Origin: Nitzschia sp. pyKryTriq1
Lineage: Eukaryota > Bacillariophyta > Bacillariophyceae > Bacillariales > Bacillariaceae
Assembly (NCBI GenBank): GCA_956465555.1
Contig: OY101115.1
Span: 3,944,120-4,008,119, forward strand
Direction of reading: 5' to 3'
DNA length: 64,000 bases
Shown: positions 51,072-61,271 of the stretch, one piece after another
Layout of the letters: every line of letters begins with the position of its first letter
How positions within the stretch are numbered: the first letter of the stretch is position 1
Position numbers and translations under genes: made by a program
The notes under the pieces: generated by a model
What the model saw: the letters and a program-made list of their open reading frames with translations, nothing else
What the model was told of the DNA's origin: nothing
Database searches by the model: none

Positions 51072-51645
51072 AGTCATTAGCTTTTCGACGAGTCAGTCGA
51101 GTCACTTTCTCCTGGCCATGTTATTCCGTTCTAGAGCTAGCTGCAAGTACCATGTCAAAGCAAGAGCTCTTGGCCTTGTTGGGGCGTTCTCTACCGGTAG
51201 ACTGGGCTCCGAAACTCTGACACGTACGAGCACAGGGGCCTGACCGACTAACTCACTCACTCTGAGCCTACAGTCACGCTTACGCAAATCAACCCAGGAT
51301 GTCGCCTCATGGACGAATGGAACAACGGCGAACTATAGAATGGGGTGAATTGAAACATGTAATTATACAGGTTACATTACGCATAATACTAGGGACCCTA
51401 TGGATAGACTGGAGACTTATGTTGTCTCTTTCAGCTTGCAGTCATTCATTCTTTCTTTCTTGATGGATTCCCTTCCAGTTTCGTTCCAGCCCAAGTCAAG
51501 GCGCAGAATAGTAGACACCAAGAGGCATGGTATTGGTGCAACTGAAAGGTTCGAATGTACTGATCTACAGTACTCGTACGTGCAACATCGGTACGATCGA
51601 AACAAGTAAAGTACCCCCACCCCCGCCGGCAGAGGACCGCAACTA
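51072..51645. other. intergenic between convergent genes
   Basis: 3' regions of BRAP2 and the next minus-strand gene; no notable structure. Confidence 0.45.
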
Positions 51646-52149
51646 TTAGTGTTGTTGTTCTGCCAAGGCCTTGGCCAAATTCAGAAAAGACTCCCTTAAT
51701 TTCGTCTCGCAAGTCTTTCGCAACTTTTTTGTTCTAAAACACCGAGTAATACAGTTGAGACTGTCATACTTTCTTCGGTACTCAATGACCGCCTCAAACG
51801 CTTCGGTGTAAGCTTGTACTGCCCCGACGCGAAAGGAATCCGAGGAGGTCCCACTTTCTTCAATGATTTGTTTCACCTCCCGGGCCGCGCGACTGGCCGG
51901 TGTTTCATCTCTTCGCCCCGCTGTTTGTACCCCGAAACAAGCGTCCAAGACGTTGCCATGAGCCAGGGCCATGAACGCCAAGGAAATGTCTTTGTTTTGA
52001 GCAGCAGTCTGTCCAGCAGACTTCGACGCCCCACCCAACAGGACGAGGTATCCGTGGGCGACAGTTTCACTTATCGACATCATGCACTCAGCATCGTATA
52101 GTTTATGAAGGGTCCGGTTTTCCTGTAACAAGGCGTCGGCGGAAGACAT
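51646..52149 (-). CDS. small helical protein of unknown family
   Basis: The first ATG in frame is at 52149 (MSSADALLQENRTLHKLYDAE), giving 167 residues. The frame is open to 52296 and the extra stretch (SLLEQNNQKISHRLLNSSAAG, VDASYLAAVVHPIHNF) looks coding, so an upstream exon is likely: GGTTGGTCAG just before it could be a splice acceptor, and a stop lies just beyond. Mostly alpha-helical by composition: SETVAHGYLVLLGGAS, DISLAFMALAHGNVLDA, and a basic tail RTKKLRKTCETKLRESFLNLAKAL. No family recognised. Confidence 0.6.
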   Translation of the reverse strand: MSSADALLQENRTLHKLYDAECMMSISETVAHGYLVLLGGASKSAGQTAAQNKDISLAFMALAHGNVLDACFGVQTAGRRDETPASRAAREVKQIIEESGTSSDSFRVGAVQAYTEAFEAVIEYRRKYDSLNCITRCFRTKKLRKTCETKLRESFLNLAKALAEQQH

Positions 52150-52765
52150 GGTGAAATTGTGAATTGGGTGAACCACAGCGGCGAGATACGAGGCGTCGAC
52201 ACGTCCAGCGGCGGAAGAGTTCAGCAGACGATGAGAAATTTTCTGGTTGTTTTGTTCGAGGAGTGACTGACCAACCGCAAGTAGCGAGGTAGACACTCAA
52301 AAAGGATAGAAGTTGGTGGAATGGATAGGTTGCTGCACTATCTATACGAGTACTGTTGTTGGCACCTCTTTCGTGTCAACACCAATTATCAGTAACGAAA
52401 TAATAATGAAAACGAAGGGTTTTGCGAGCGCGAGGGTGCAGAACGAACGATGGATGTTTTTTAGCGAGGCAATCTTGTCTTTCCCGCCCGCGCGCTCGCC
52501 CGCGATGAGGAGTCTGCTTGGTACTATACGGTACCTGGTACGGTACCTGCTGCTGGTACCTGGTACCACCAGGTACAGTACCAGGTACTGGCAGGTACCG
52601 GTACGCAGCAGCTACTACTACTGTACGAGTACTGAACTGATGATGACGATGACCCGAGTTCGCAAAATAATTGGTTCGCTACACCGCGCAAATGCGCGGA
52701 GAAAGCGGAAAAAGGTGAAACATATTTTTGTGGCCCCGCTGCTCTTGCGCAAAGCGGTATAGTCC
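52150..52765. other. intergenic with GTAC palindrome cluster
   Basis: Probable 5' exon of the preceding gene near 52150-52270, then a palindrome cluster (listed separately) and no other gene. Confidence 0.4.
52523..52605. repeat. dense GGTACC/ACCAGGTAC palindrome cluster
   Basis: About ten overlapping GGTACC, CCTGGTAC and ACCAGGTAC words in 80 bases, able to form several hairpins. Densest such cluster in the window, next to the mobile-element region. Confidence 0.8.
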
Positions 52766-52822
52766 GTCATGTCGTGCTCCTGGAGACGTAGACGAGAAAT
52801 TTAGATATAGGATATTACGTAA

Positions 52823-53254
52823 GTGACCAATTTAGCCATGATATCCCACTACAAGAAGTGGCGAATCAGCACGAAGAAAAAAGACGCAATAGACGATGCC
52901 AAGGGGAATCCAATCATCAAAGCATTGGGGCATAACAGTGGGATCCAGGTCGAAGGGGCGGGGGCATCATTCGTCCCACAGCCACTGCGGCCCCAGCCGG
53001 CACCAACAGCACCCACACAACGTTTTCCGCCAAGAACGTTGCCTCCACCACCGCCGTTGCCACTACCACAAACACAGCCACAACATTTTCCTGTCCCGAT
53101 GATTCCAGCACCAATCATCTTTCCTCTACCCACATTTGCCATAGGACCAACTGATGATCGAAAACGCAAGCGAAAAATTTGTCAGCATTGTTCCTCGCCC
53201 AATTGCAGGCGTCCCTGGAACAGGAAGGGTGTGTGCAATGAGTTTATGAAATAA
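52823..53254 (+). pseudogene. C-terminal fragment of the transposon protein
   Basis: An open frame of 143 residues similar to the C-terminus of the 55075-57270 protein: HYKKWRIS with KKKDAIDDAK, IIKALGHNSG, a Pro-rich middle, and the terminal CxxCxxxxC...C knuckle (KICQHC ... CRRPW ... CNE). About half of the aligned residues in the first part are shared, so it derives from a different family member, not a recent duplicate. DNA similarity continues upstream to about 52766 (CATGTCGTGCTCC) without an open frame, so this is a 5'-truncated relic. Its stop codon sits at the start of the satellite array. Confidence 0.75.
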
Positions 53255-54070
53255 TTGCTATCGCTGTCGCGTGATATTGTATGAAATAATGTCTATTACT
53301 AGCGCTATCGCGTGATATTGTATGAAATAATGTCGATTACTAGCGCTATCGCGTGATATTGTATGAAATAATGTCTATTACTAGCGCTGTCGCGTGATAT
53401 TGTATGAAATAATGTCGATTACTAGCGCTATCGTGTGAAATAATGGCATAAAATATTGTATGAAATAATGTCTATTACTAGCGCTATCGCGTGATCTATT
53501 GTATGAAATAATGTCTATTACTAGCGCTATCGCGTGATATTGTATGAAATAATGTCTATTACTAGCGCTATCGCGTGATATTGTATGAAATAATGTCTAT
53601 TACTAGCGCTATCGCGTGATATTGTATGAAATAATGTCTATTACTAGCGCTATCGCGTGATATTGTATGAAATAATGTCTATTACTAGCGCTATCGCTTG
53701 ATATTGTATGAAATAATGTCTATTACTAGCGCTATCGCGTGATCTATTGCATGAAATATTGTATATTACTAGCGCTATCGCTTGATATTGTATGAAATAA
53801 TGTCTATTACTAGCGCTATCGCGTGATATTGTATGAAATAATGTCTATTACTAGCGCTATCGCGTGATATTGTATGAAACAATGTCTATTACTAGCGCTA
53901 TCGCGTGATATTGTATGAAATAATGTCTATTACTAGCGCTATCGCTTGATATTGTATGAAATAATGTCTATTACTAGCGCTATCGCGTGATATTGTATGA
54001 AATAATGTCTATTACTAGCGCTATCGCGTGATATTGTATGAAATAATGTATATTACTAGCGCTATCGCTT
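53243..54070 (+). repeat. 41-bp tandem repeat array, about 19 copies
   Basis: The unit reads CTATCGCGTGATATTGTATG then AAATAATGTCTATTACTAGCG, 41 bp, nearly identical between copies. Two units have insertions of AAATAATGGCATAAAAT type. Every unit has the palindrome TAGCGCTA at the joint. The right arm (54494-54690) carries the same unit reversed. Confidence 0.93.
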
Positions 54071-54242
54071 GAAATAATGGCATAAAATATTTTTCCTCGC
54101 GTGCTATCGCGTGAAAGATTTCTATTACGAGTGCCATCGCGAGAAATGGGTGTCGCCGGCAAGAATTTCAATAGGTTATGAGCCTGAAAAAAATTACGCG
54201 CGGAAATCAAGTTGTCGTCCAGGAACACGGAATTTTCGCCAT
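54062..54242 (+). repeat. left arm of central inverted repeat
   Basis: About 180 bp that reappears reverse-complemented at 54323-54500; matching words include GCCGGCAAGAATTTCAATAG, GGTTATGAGCCT, GGAAATCAAGTTG and GGAATTTTCGCCAT. Confidence 0.9.
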
Positions 54243-54322
54243 AGTCTTCGAAAAGACCTATAAATAATAATAATAAATGAATATTTCCCCGCCCCGTACA
54301 AAAAGGATGAATGGTAGAAATA

Positions 54323-54500
54323 ATGGCGAAAATTCCGTGCTGCTGCACGGCAACTTGATTTCCGCGCGTGAGCGCGGAAAAAAATATTTAGGCTCATAAC
54401 CTATTGAAATTCTTGCCGGCGACGCCCCATTTCTCGCCAGAGTGCCACTCGTTTCACGCGATAGCACGCGCGGGAAAATATTTTATGCCATTATTTCACG
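54323..54500 (-). repeat. right arm of central inverted repeat
   Basis: Reverse complement of 54062-54242 with small differences. The 80-bp spacer (54243-54322) has its own small hairpin GTCTTCGAAAAGAC and an (AAT)n run. Confidence 0.9.
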
Positions 54501-54690
54501 CGATAGCGCTAGTAATAGACATTATTTCATACAATATCACACGATAGCGCTAGTAATAGACATTATTTCATACAATATCACGCGATAGCGCTAGTAATAG
54601 ACATTATTTCATACAATATCACGCGATAGCGCTAGTAATAGACATTATTTCATACAATATCACGCGATAGCGCTAGTAATAGACATTATG
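54494..54690 (-). repeat. 41-bp tandem repeat array, right arm, about 5 copies
   Basis: The same 41-bp unit as 53243-54070 in reverse orientation; GCGCTAGTAATAGACATTAT occurs about every 41 bp. The arm is much shorter than the left one. Confidence 0.93.
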
Positions 54691-55074
54691 GCATGAATCA
54701 CATCTATCGTCGTAGAAATAGAAATCTTTCACGCGATAGCACTACGGCCATCATGTTATGATATTTGGCTTCACGAGATAGCGCGTGGATTTTCGGTCAT
54801 CGATCATCGGTCGTTCACAAACACAACAACATAATACGACAACTGCACAACCTCATCTTCCAGTAGTTGTATCTCGACCAATTCTCTCTCTCTCTTTCGG
54901 CAAATAAAATAGTGGTCTCTCTTTTCGGCAAATAAAATAGTGGTAAGTCAAATGAATTGTTGTTTGTAATAAAATACGGCGTCTTTTTGTTTCGAGACAA
55001 AACGACGTGGGGGAGGCGTGAAAGCCTACGTGGAATGAATGAATGTGTCATGTGTCACTAACTTTGTGTTTATT
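54691..55074. other. spacer between satellite arm and long transposon gene
   Basis: Contains decayed satellite words (CACGCGATAGC, CACGAGATAGC) up to about 54787 and a 27-bp tandem duplication at 54889-54943 (CTCTTTCGGCAAATAAAATA). Confidence 0.6.
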
Positions 55075-57270
55075 TTATTCATTGCAGCGCCCTGTTTTAT
55101 TGAACGGACGTTTGCAATTTTTATTACTACAGATTTGGCACAGCTTCCGCTGGCGCTTGCGTTCTTGTGGTTGCAGTGGTTGTGGTTGCGGTGCCCAGTA
55201 CTCGTAGAACATAGGTGGAGGAAATGCAGGCATCTGGACTGCAGGCTGAGGTTGAGGTGGCTGGCCTATTGGCCGTTTGGGTGCTACGGGCTCGACTACC
55301 GACTCGACTACCGGCTGGACCGCTTGAGCAACAAGTGGCTCTACGACGAATGGCGTTTCATCCACGGCGACTCCCTTGTTGTGGGACAATGCTTTGATGA
55401 CGGCGCTCTGCTTCGCCTCATCAATGTTGGCTTTCTTCTGCGATGAAATGCGCCACCTCTTGTAGTGCATTATCAAGTGGTTGAGATATTTTGGGAATAC
55501 TCTCACCTTGTCCTTCCTCGAAGTAGGAACAACGACATGCTCTTGGTTCCAGGACATTGTGATCTTGTGGAACGACTCCCGGTTTATGGGAGATCCATCG
55601 CCTAACATTTCTTCCAAGAGAGTCTTGAACAGTATCCTCTCCTCCTTGGTAGCAACTGGAGTATAAGGTACGTCCGTTGCCATAGATGCTGCAAGAAAGC
55701 GCAACTGCGGTGAAAGGAACTCACAGGCCTTTGCTTGCTGCCTCCCACAGTCCTCTAGCAATGGCACTATTCCAAAAGGCGACCGCTGCGTCGGTACGGC
55801 CTCATCGTAGGTAGGCCATCCTACGTACTTGGAGGATCCAAAGAGTTCGGAATAAAGCTGAGTAACTGAATCAACCAGCTCGCAGTCGTAGTGTTTGATA
55901 TTCTTTGGAAAACCGGGACGGTTGGCTGCCGATGCCCTCCAATTCTTGCGGTGGTGATGCATGCGTAGCACTGCACAAGAGTACATAGGTCCTGCCCGCA
56001 CCTGACCGAATGACCTCGTATATTGAGAGTGCGCGGATTCTGCAGCACCGGTCCCCCGAAGACAACGCCAAAGGATCAAACCGTCCTTGTCTCGCTTGAT
56101 CTGGTCGTCGGCGTCGTAATAAGGTATGTACATCGGTAGCCCGGGTGGATCGGATAGTTCGCCTCGCAGCAATGCCTCTAACACTTTTGTCGCCATATCC
56201 CTGGCTCTTTCACCAAATAATGCCTTTCCAGTTTTAGAGTCCACTTTATCTTGGAAGTATTCAAACACTGCTTTTACTCGTGCATGCACGATCTTGGGAG
56301 GAGGAATCTTCCTCTTGACATGTATCCGAATATAGTCAAAGTTGTGGGCAACCTCTTCTTCCCAGGATTTCTTCTTGCGGTCTAGTACTGCCAGTACTGA
56401 CCGCTTGTCGTCAAGGTCGTACATAAAGATGGCTTCACGGAGAGCGGAAAAATAGGCCGCCTTCCAATCGTGATGCACAGGTACGTGCACCCGATCCATA
56501 AGATGGAAAGGATCGCCAAGAACCCGGCGAATTGAGTCGTCCAGAGCTTCAACAATGGCATCTTGTTGGTTCGTGTGCGTCTTCTGCCGGACCAGCTTGT
56601 CTGCGTCTGCAATTAATGATGCTATCACAGCTCGGGCTTCAGCCTCTAAAGCAATTTGCTCTGCAGTGGCATTTCCAAGAGCATCTTCCAATGGATTATG
56701 CAGCAAGGAATTGTGGTGTCTCAGATCGTCAGTGTCGTTTTCGTCATCATCGGCGCCCACTGTACTTGAGTGTTGCATGACAGTATCATCCTCGAGCTCC
56801 TCATCACTTAATAGATTATCGAGTTCTTCGAGTGTACTCTTTGGAAGATTGATGTCGAATACTTCATCATCAACATCGTCGTCACAGTCATCACCGTCTT
56901 CGACTTCGCCAGAGAGTCGTGTGCCATCTTCTTGTTCATTCTCAGTGATTGCTTCTGGTAGGAGGTCCAACATTGCTGTATTGCCACCAGCAGACGGAAG
57001 CGGTCCCGATGCGTTTACGTTTGCGTCCTCTGCGCTCCGTAGGCGGAGACGACTATAATCCTCTACTATAATTAGAGGCTCGCCGGTGGCCTTTTGGGCA
57101 TCTCCGAATGTTCGAAAATTACAGCTCTTGGAATGTCCTCGTTTGTGGGACTCTGCCCCGCACTTGCATCGCATTCTACCTGCCTGGGTGTAAATCAATC
57201 CACATTCGGGGCGGTAGATATGGGATATCTCAACCAGCACTCGCTTGTTTGATAGTGCGATGCCTGTCAC
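55075..57270 (-). CDS. transposase-type protein, unclassified family
   Basis: An open frame of 731 residues. N-terminal cysteines (RPECGLIY, RMRCKCGAESHKRGHSKSC) suggest a zinc-binding start, followed by an acidic, disordered stretch (about 110-185). A globular core runs from about 225 to 600: VLGDPFHLMDRVHVPVHHDW, EEEVAHNFDYIRIHVKRKIP, SDPPGLPMYIPYYD, WRCLRGTGAAESAHSQY, MHHHRKNWRASAANRPGFP. The D of GDPFH and the E of ESAH lie in contexts like those of RNase-H-fold transposases, so a DDE-type enzyme is possible; this is inference. The C-terminus is Pro-rich and ends in a CxxCxxxxC...C knuckle shared with 52823-53254. The first residue is probably not the true start: the chain likely continues from 57306-58205. 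Confidence 0.7.
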   Translation of the reverse strand: MTGIALSNKRVLVEISHIYRPECGLIYTQAGRMRCKCGAESHKRGHSKSCNFRTFGDAQKATGEPLIIVEDYSRLRLRSAEDANVNASGPLPSAGGNTAMLDLLPEAITENEQEDGTRLSGEVEDGDDCDDDVDDEVFDINLPKSTLEELDNLLSDEELEDDTVMQHSSTVGADDDENDTDDLRHHNSLLHNPLEDALGNATAEQIALEAEARAVIASLIADADKLVRQKTHTNQQDAIVEALDDSIRRVLGDPFHLMDRVHVPVHHDWKAAYFSALREAIFMYDLDDKRSVLAVLDRKKKSWEEEVAHNFDYIRIHVKRKIPPPKIVHARVKAVFEYFQDKVDSKTGKALFGERARDMATKVLEALLRGELSDPPGLPMYIPYYDADDQIKRDKDGLILWRCLRGTGAAESAHSQYTRSFGQVRAGPMYSCAVLRMHHHRKNWRASAANRPGFPKNIKHYDCELVDSVTQLYSELFGSSKYVGWPTYDEAVPTQRSPFGIVPLLEDCGRQQAKACEFLSPQLRFLAASMATDVPYTPVATKEERILFKTLLEEMLGDGSPINRESFHKITMSWNQEHVVVPTSRKDKVRVFPKYLNHLIMHYKRWRISSQKKANIDEAKQSAVIKALSHNKGVAVDETPFVVEPLVAQAVQPVVESVVEPVAPKRPIGQPPQPQPAVQMPAFPPPMFYEYWAPQPQPLQPQERKRQRKLCQICSNKNCKRPFNKTGRCNE

Positions 57271-57305
57271 GGTATTCCCAGACAGCTGGATTATTCTCCC
57301 GCTTG

Positions 57306-58205
57306 CTATGGGATCTGCGAAGACTCCACGAAATTTTGGACCGAGGACGGTCCCATCCCAGAATCTGCCGACGCAAGAAGTAATTCCAGTAGATCATTGT
57401 CAATTGCACTTCTCCATCCTATTTCGCAAGGAAATAAACTTCGTACACCTGGGTACTCGCGTTGGAGTTGATCCAATACCCCTGGGTGGTGGCTGTCGAA
57501 AGTGTACTGCGTGGGTGTCTTGGCATTACTCTGCTGACAGCGGAGGCAGTACCACTGGATTGGTGAATTCAAAATATAATTCCGCTTTATGCCGTAAACG
57601 AGCCTTGGCTCTCGGCCGTAAGCATTGTAGCCAACGCGGTCGTCCTTACCGCAAATGATGCAGCACGGCTTCCAGCCCGGAATCATTAGGTCTGGCCGCC
57701 ATGTGAAGACATCGTAGCCAAAAAATTGTTTCCACGAATCCTTCAATTCATCTTGAGATAGTTTGTATGGCGGAACAAAATCCAGTAAGGCTGGTTGCCA
57801 GAGTATCCCGTTGCGTACCTCCTTGGTAGTAGCGGGAAGTTTATTGTGACGGGCGTTGATTCGATCCATCGTCTCGCGGAGAAGACCGGAGTGTTTCTTC
57901 GCATTCTGCTGGTGTTTTGGATTTACTGGTTCGTCTACTACCTCTACTGACTCATCGACTGCCTCAACTTCCCTGAATGGTGCTGTGTTACCCATATTAG
58001 AGTTATTATCAGCTGCTGCTGCTGCTGCTGCTGCGTCGTTGTCGTCGTCGTCGTCTTCCGTTGAAATATCAGCTGCTGCGCCCTTGGTGGTAAAGAAAGC
58101 AGTGATGGATAGAGCATTTCTTCGTGGAGGGCCCAGCGAGGCTGCCACAGAGGGGCGGCCAGAGCCTACTCGTTTCCCACCGTGGTTTTTGTTTGCTTTT
58201 GCCAT
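57306..58205 (-). CDS. transposon protein, DUF6729-like N-terminal part
   Basis: A 299-residue frame 35 bp upstream of the previous one on the same strand, in a different frame. It begins MAKANKNHGGKRVGSGRPS, an AT-hook-like GGKRxGxGRP start common in transposon proteins. It then has an acidic stretch with an alanine run (GCT/GCN microsatellite at about 58011-58037) and, from about residue 110, a zinc-type domain: FTWRPDLMIPGWKPCCIICG, GREPRLVYGIKRNYIL, WYCLRCQQ, YPGVRSLFPCEIGWRSAIDNDLL. The pattern resembles DUF6729, found in multi-copy proteins of fungi and other eukaryotes. The two frames probably belong to one gene through a short intron I could not fix or a frame break. Confidence 0.68.
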   Translation of the reverse strand: MAKANKNHGGKRVGSGRPSVAASLGPPRRNALSITAFFTTKGAAADISTEDDDDDNDAAAAAAAADNNSNMGNTAPFREVEAVDESVEVVDEPVNPKHQQNAKKHSGLLRETMDRINARHNKLPATTKEVRNGILWQPALLDFVPPYKLSQDELKDSWKQFFGYDVFTWRPDLMIPGWKPCCIICGKDDRVGYNAYGREPRLVYGIKRNYILNSPIQWYCLRCQQSNAKTPTQYTFDSHHPGVLDQLQREYPGVRSLFPCEIGWRSAIDNDLLELLLASADSGMGPSSVQNFVESSQIP

Positions 58206-58759
58206 TCGTTCTCGTCGTCGTACGAGTATGGAAATGAATGGTTATCATCATTGTTGTGGAGATAGAGAGACGGAATCCTTTGAGATGAAGCATTGGCAGC
58301 AGAAACCAGGCTGGAGCTAAATTTCTAGATTATGTTATTGACTTCACGTTTGTATGTCTAAATATTTCTATTATGTTTTCTTCTCTATCTAAATTTGTAG
58401 ATTATGTTCCATCAGCATGGAATGGTGACCGAAATAATGACGACGACGACTCGGAATGTTCAACAAAAATGCGTGTTTCACACGACAGAAGCGACTGCAG
58501 GTCTTGTAAAAATGACCGACAAGAAAGGACCGATTGCACGACGACGCGACGACTCCATCATCCATCATCACAAGACGTAAGACATCTTCTTTCTTTCTTT
58601 CTTTCTTTCTTTGATCGATCCATCGACACTGGCGGCAACAAACCGAGACAAAAGGACCCAAACAATAGAAGCTTGATCACCTCTACTACAATACAAGCAA
58701 CTCTGTCGATACTTGTATTCTCTACTTAGTACGAATACACAAGCAAACGACAAACGACG
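58206..58759. other. intergenic between transposon gene and phytotransferrin-like gene
   Basis: Contains (TTTC)n at about 58589-58613. No satellite units or inverted repeat on this side of the long transposon gene, and no gene recognised. Confidence 0.5.
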
Positions 58760-61066
58760 ATGAAGATCCGGTGTTATAGCCCGTTGTTAGCTGCTCTCTT
58801 GGCGGCAAATAATTCGGTGGTCGAGGCACAAACCGAGTTAGGCGGCGGGGTCGTCACTAGAACGGATGTGGAATATATGGCGGACCTCACCTTGGACATT
58901 CGGGACATGCAGGATGTTATTGGCAACGAGGGTGGATCTGACGCGGCCTTGGCGATTTACCTGGATGGAAAGAACTCCGAACCCCAAATCGGCACGCGTT
59001 TCAAGTTGACAGAACTAAGCACGCGGTTAGCCTCGAATGGAGTCGACAAGGCGACTCCGCCATACTTGTTTCATCTCTATGGAATGGCAGAACGCGATGC
59101 TAGTCGACTCTCGGACAACTTGTCCTATGCCGACAACTATGTCCGAAGTGCGATCCTAGTGGGTCACAAACAAGCTCCCACGGCAGCGTTAGTATTGAAC
59201 GTTTGGATGTATGCCGCTCATGTTCTCTTTCAAGGTTTGAATACTTGCCAAATGCTTTTGGAAGCGGATAACCCGTCGCAGTTTGATCTTGGCACGGCGG
59301 GCTTTGATGAATTCATTGCGCTCTGGATTGGTACTGGCTCAAACCCCGGATCCGAAAATGGCGACAGCCTCTACGCAATTTCCGAAGAAGCTTACAACTT
59401 GTTTGGCGGAGACCTCGACGAGTCGGAAACAAACACACGAATAAAGTCACTGTACCAAGAGGGTTCTGCGCAACTCAGTATTCCAGGAGTCTGTACCAAA
59501 GAACACCCCGAAAGTCCTCGCCTGATCTGGTCGATTGCCACTCAAATTATTAGTCAAATGACTGTGCCCTTGATTCGTCAATTGATTGTCGCGGTTCTCG
59601 AAAAAGATGTTAGAAAGACTGAAGTATTTGCCATGGCGGTGGTACCTCAAGCAGCTCAGTGCCGACCCAGTGCCTACAAGCGTCTTCGAGACTTTCTCCT
59701 TTCCGAAACCCCTAGATTTGACAAGACCAAGGTCATTCTACGAGACCTCCAAGATATTTACTCCTGCTTTGGATTGACTTGCGATGATATCGGAGATGTT
59801 GTCGATAAAAATGGTGTTGATATCCCGAATTGCATTGCAGCCAATCCGCGGTCCTCATTGGCTCAATATAACCCCAGTACGGATGTTCATTCGGTAAGTC
59901 GATTTCGTCATCCAGCAGGCAACGACTGCATTCTGTTACATTGTGTATAGTGCGGCTGGCTAACTCCTTGTTCTTTTTCTATGCATCTCTAGATTGCTCG
60001 CATGGATTTGGATATCTTGCAACTTCGAATCTTGACATCCTTGGGCTCGTTCAACTACGCCAAGCTTTGGTACCTGTATGGGCGCAATTCTCCAGTCGAA
60101 CAAAAGAATGACAATGATCCGTATGAGTACTACTCCTTGGCGGATCTGGCGATAGCATCCTCTCGTCGGACTGCGGACCCATGGTATTCCGAGTTTGTAC
60201 GATACCACAACAACAACAATTATGCTGACAAAATCGTTCGGGATACCTTGGAAGGAAACGGTAAATGGGACAGCTCCAAGTCGGTCGCTCAACGATCTGC
60301 TGTGATTACCGAAACTAGCTCCTTTATGATTTTGTACTTGCATTTGATTGCTCAAATCAACGATGCGGTGAATCTATGCAAGGGATTGGAGAGCCATGCA
60401 GAATACGATTTATCGCACCCGTGGGACGAAGTCGCAGCTCTCTTGATTGGATCCTTGGAGGGAACCCAAGAGGGAGGCTCCTCGGACGCGGAAGATGGCC
60501 AACTTTTATGGTCGCTCGGCAGTCGTCGTGCCTTTCAATTCCAAAGTATTAATAACGAAGGATATGCCAAAGTCAATTCGAGACTGGAGGATTTACTGTA
60601 TGCTGGAAAGGGGGAAATTGATGCGATGGAATGTACATCATTTGAGAAGACGGTGGAACAAATCAAGTTGGTGACCATGGTGCCAATTATGCAAAGTGTC
60701 ATGCGATATGCCCTTCAGAATGAACAACTATCTACGACGTCGGACAGTGCCGATCTGGCCTTGGGTGAAACCTTTGCCTTGGCCATTATCCCGATCATGG
60801 AGACCATTGATCCATCGGCTTCTGCCATTGTCCAAGAAAATATGATTTTCCAGAGTGGCATTCAACCTACAAGAGACGGTGCTCAGGCTGTCGCTGATGC
60901 CATCGGCAGCTTCGCGGTGGCATCCGGCCTGAGATGTGGTTTGCTCGGCTATACTCCTCAAGCCCAACCTTGTCGGTATCACGGTGGTTCGGCAGCACCA
61001 AATGTGGGCCCCGTCGTGTGGACTACTCTGGCCTCTGCTGCACTTTCGTTATTTTTCCTCTTGTAA
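58760..61066 (+). CDS. FEA1/phytotransferrin-like surface protein, two exons
   Basis: Exons 58760-59893 and 59993-61066 join through a 99-nt intron (GTAAGT ... TCTAG), giving 735 residues. Signal peptide at 1-23 (LLAALLAANNSVVEA). Two FEA1-type repeats follow: the first with FDEFIALWIGTGSNPGSENGDSLYAISEEAYNLFG, the second with HPWDEVAALLIGSLEGTQ, DGQLLWSLGSRRAFQF, matching the family 'WDE..A...GS.....G.L.y.LA.kR...F'. The C-terminus is a hydrophobic tail (VWTTLASAALSLFFLL), as in a GPI signal or membrane anchor. FEA1 and the diatom iron-starvation protein ISIP2a (phytotransferrin) bind ferric iron at the cell surface with carbonate. This gene may do the same; membership is inferred from the motif spacing. 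Confidence 0.72.
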
Positions 61067-61271
61067 ACGATCCAACCCTTGGTCGCTCCTCCACTGTACG
61101 ACTTGGCTCTTTCTAAATGGGGTTTCCAGAAAGCGCCTGTTCGCATTATAGTCATCATAATTCTTCTCTAGTAGTGTCATAGCCTGCCATTATATATTGT
61201 GTGTTTGATCAATGACCTCACCAATAGCAAATGTAGTAATCATTATAATTCATCGATAATGGTGCACTGGA

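Larger units (their letters stand above)
52766..58205. mobile_element. transposon region with foldback centre
   Basis: Two related genes converge on a central inverted repeat: a C-terminal fragment on the plus strand (52823-53254) and a long gene pair on the minus strand (58205-55075). Between them, arms of 41-bp tandem repeats (about 19 copies left, 5 right) flank a 54062-54500 inverted repeat with an 80-bp spacer. This resembles foldback elements such as Drosophila FB, whose inverted repeats also consist of short tandem units. Outer ends and target-site duplication were not identified, so the limits are those of recognisable parts. Confidence 0.7.

Noticed and set aside
50242-51105. Minus-strand frame of 287 codons
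   Set aside because: Antisense to the BRAP2 coiled-coil and zinc-finger region.
53243-54070. CRISPR-like regular repeats
   Set aside because: The units are directly adjacent with no unique spacers, and the genome is eukaryotic; it is a satellite array.
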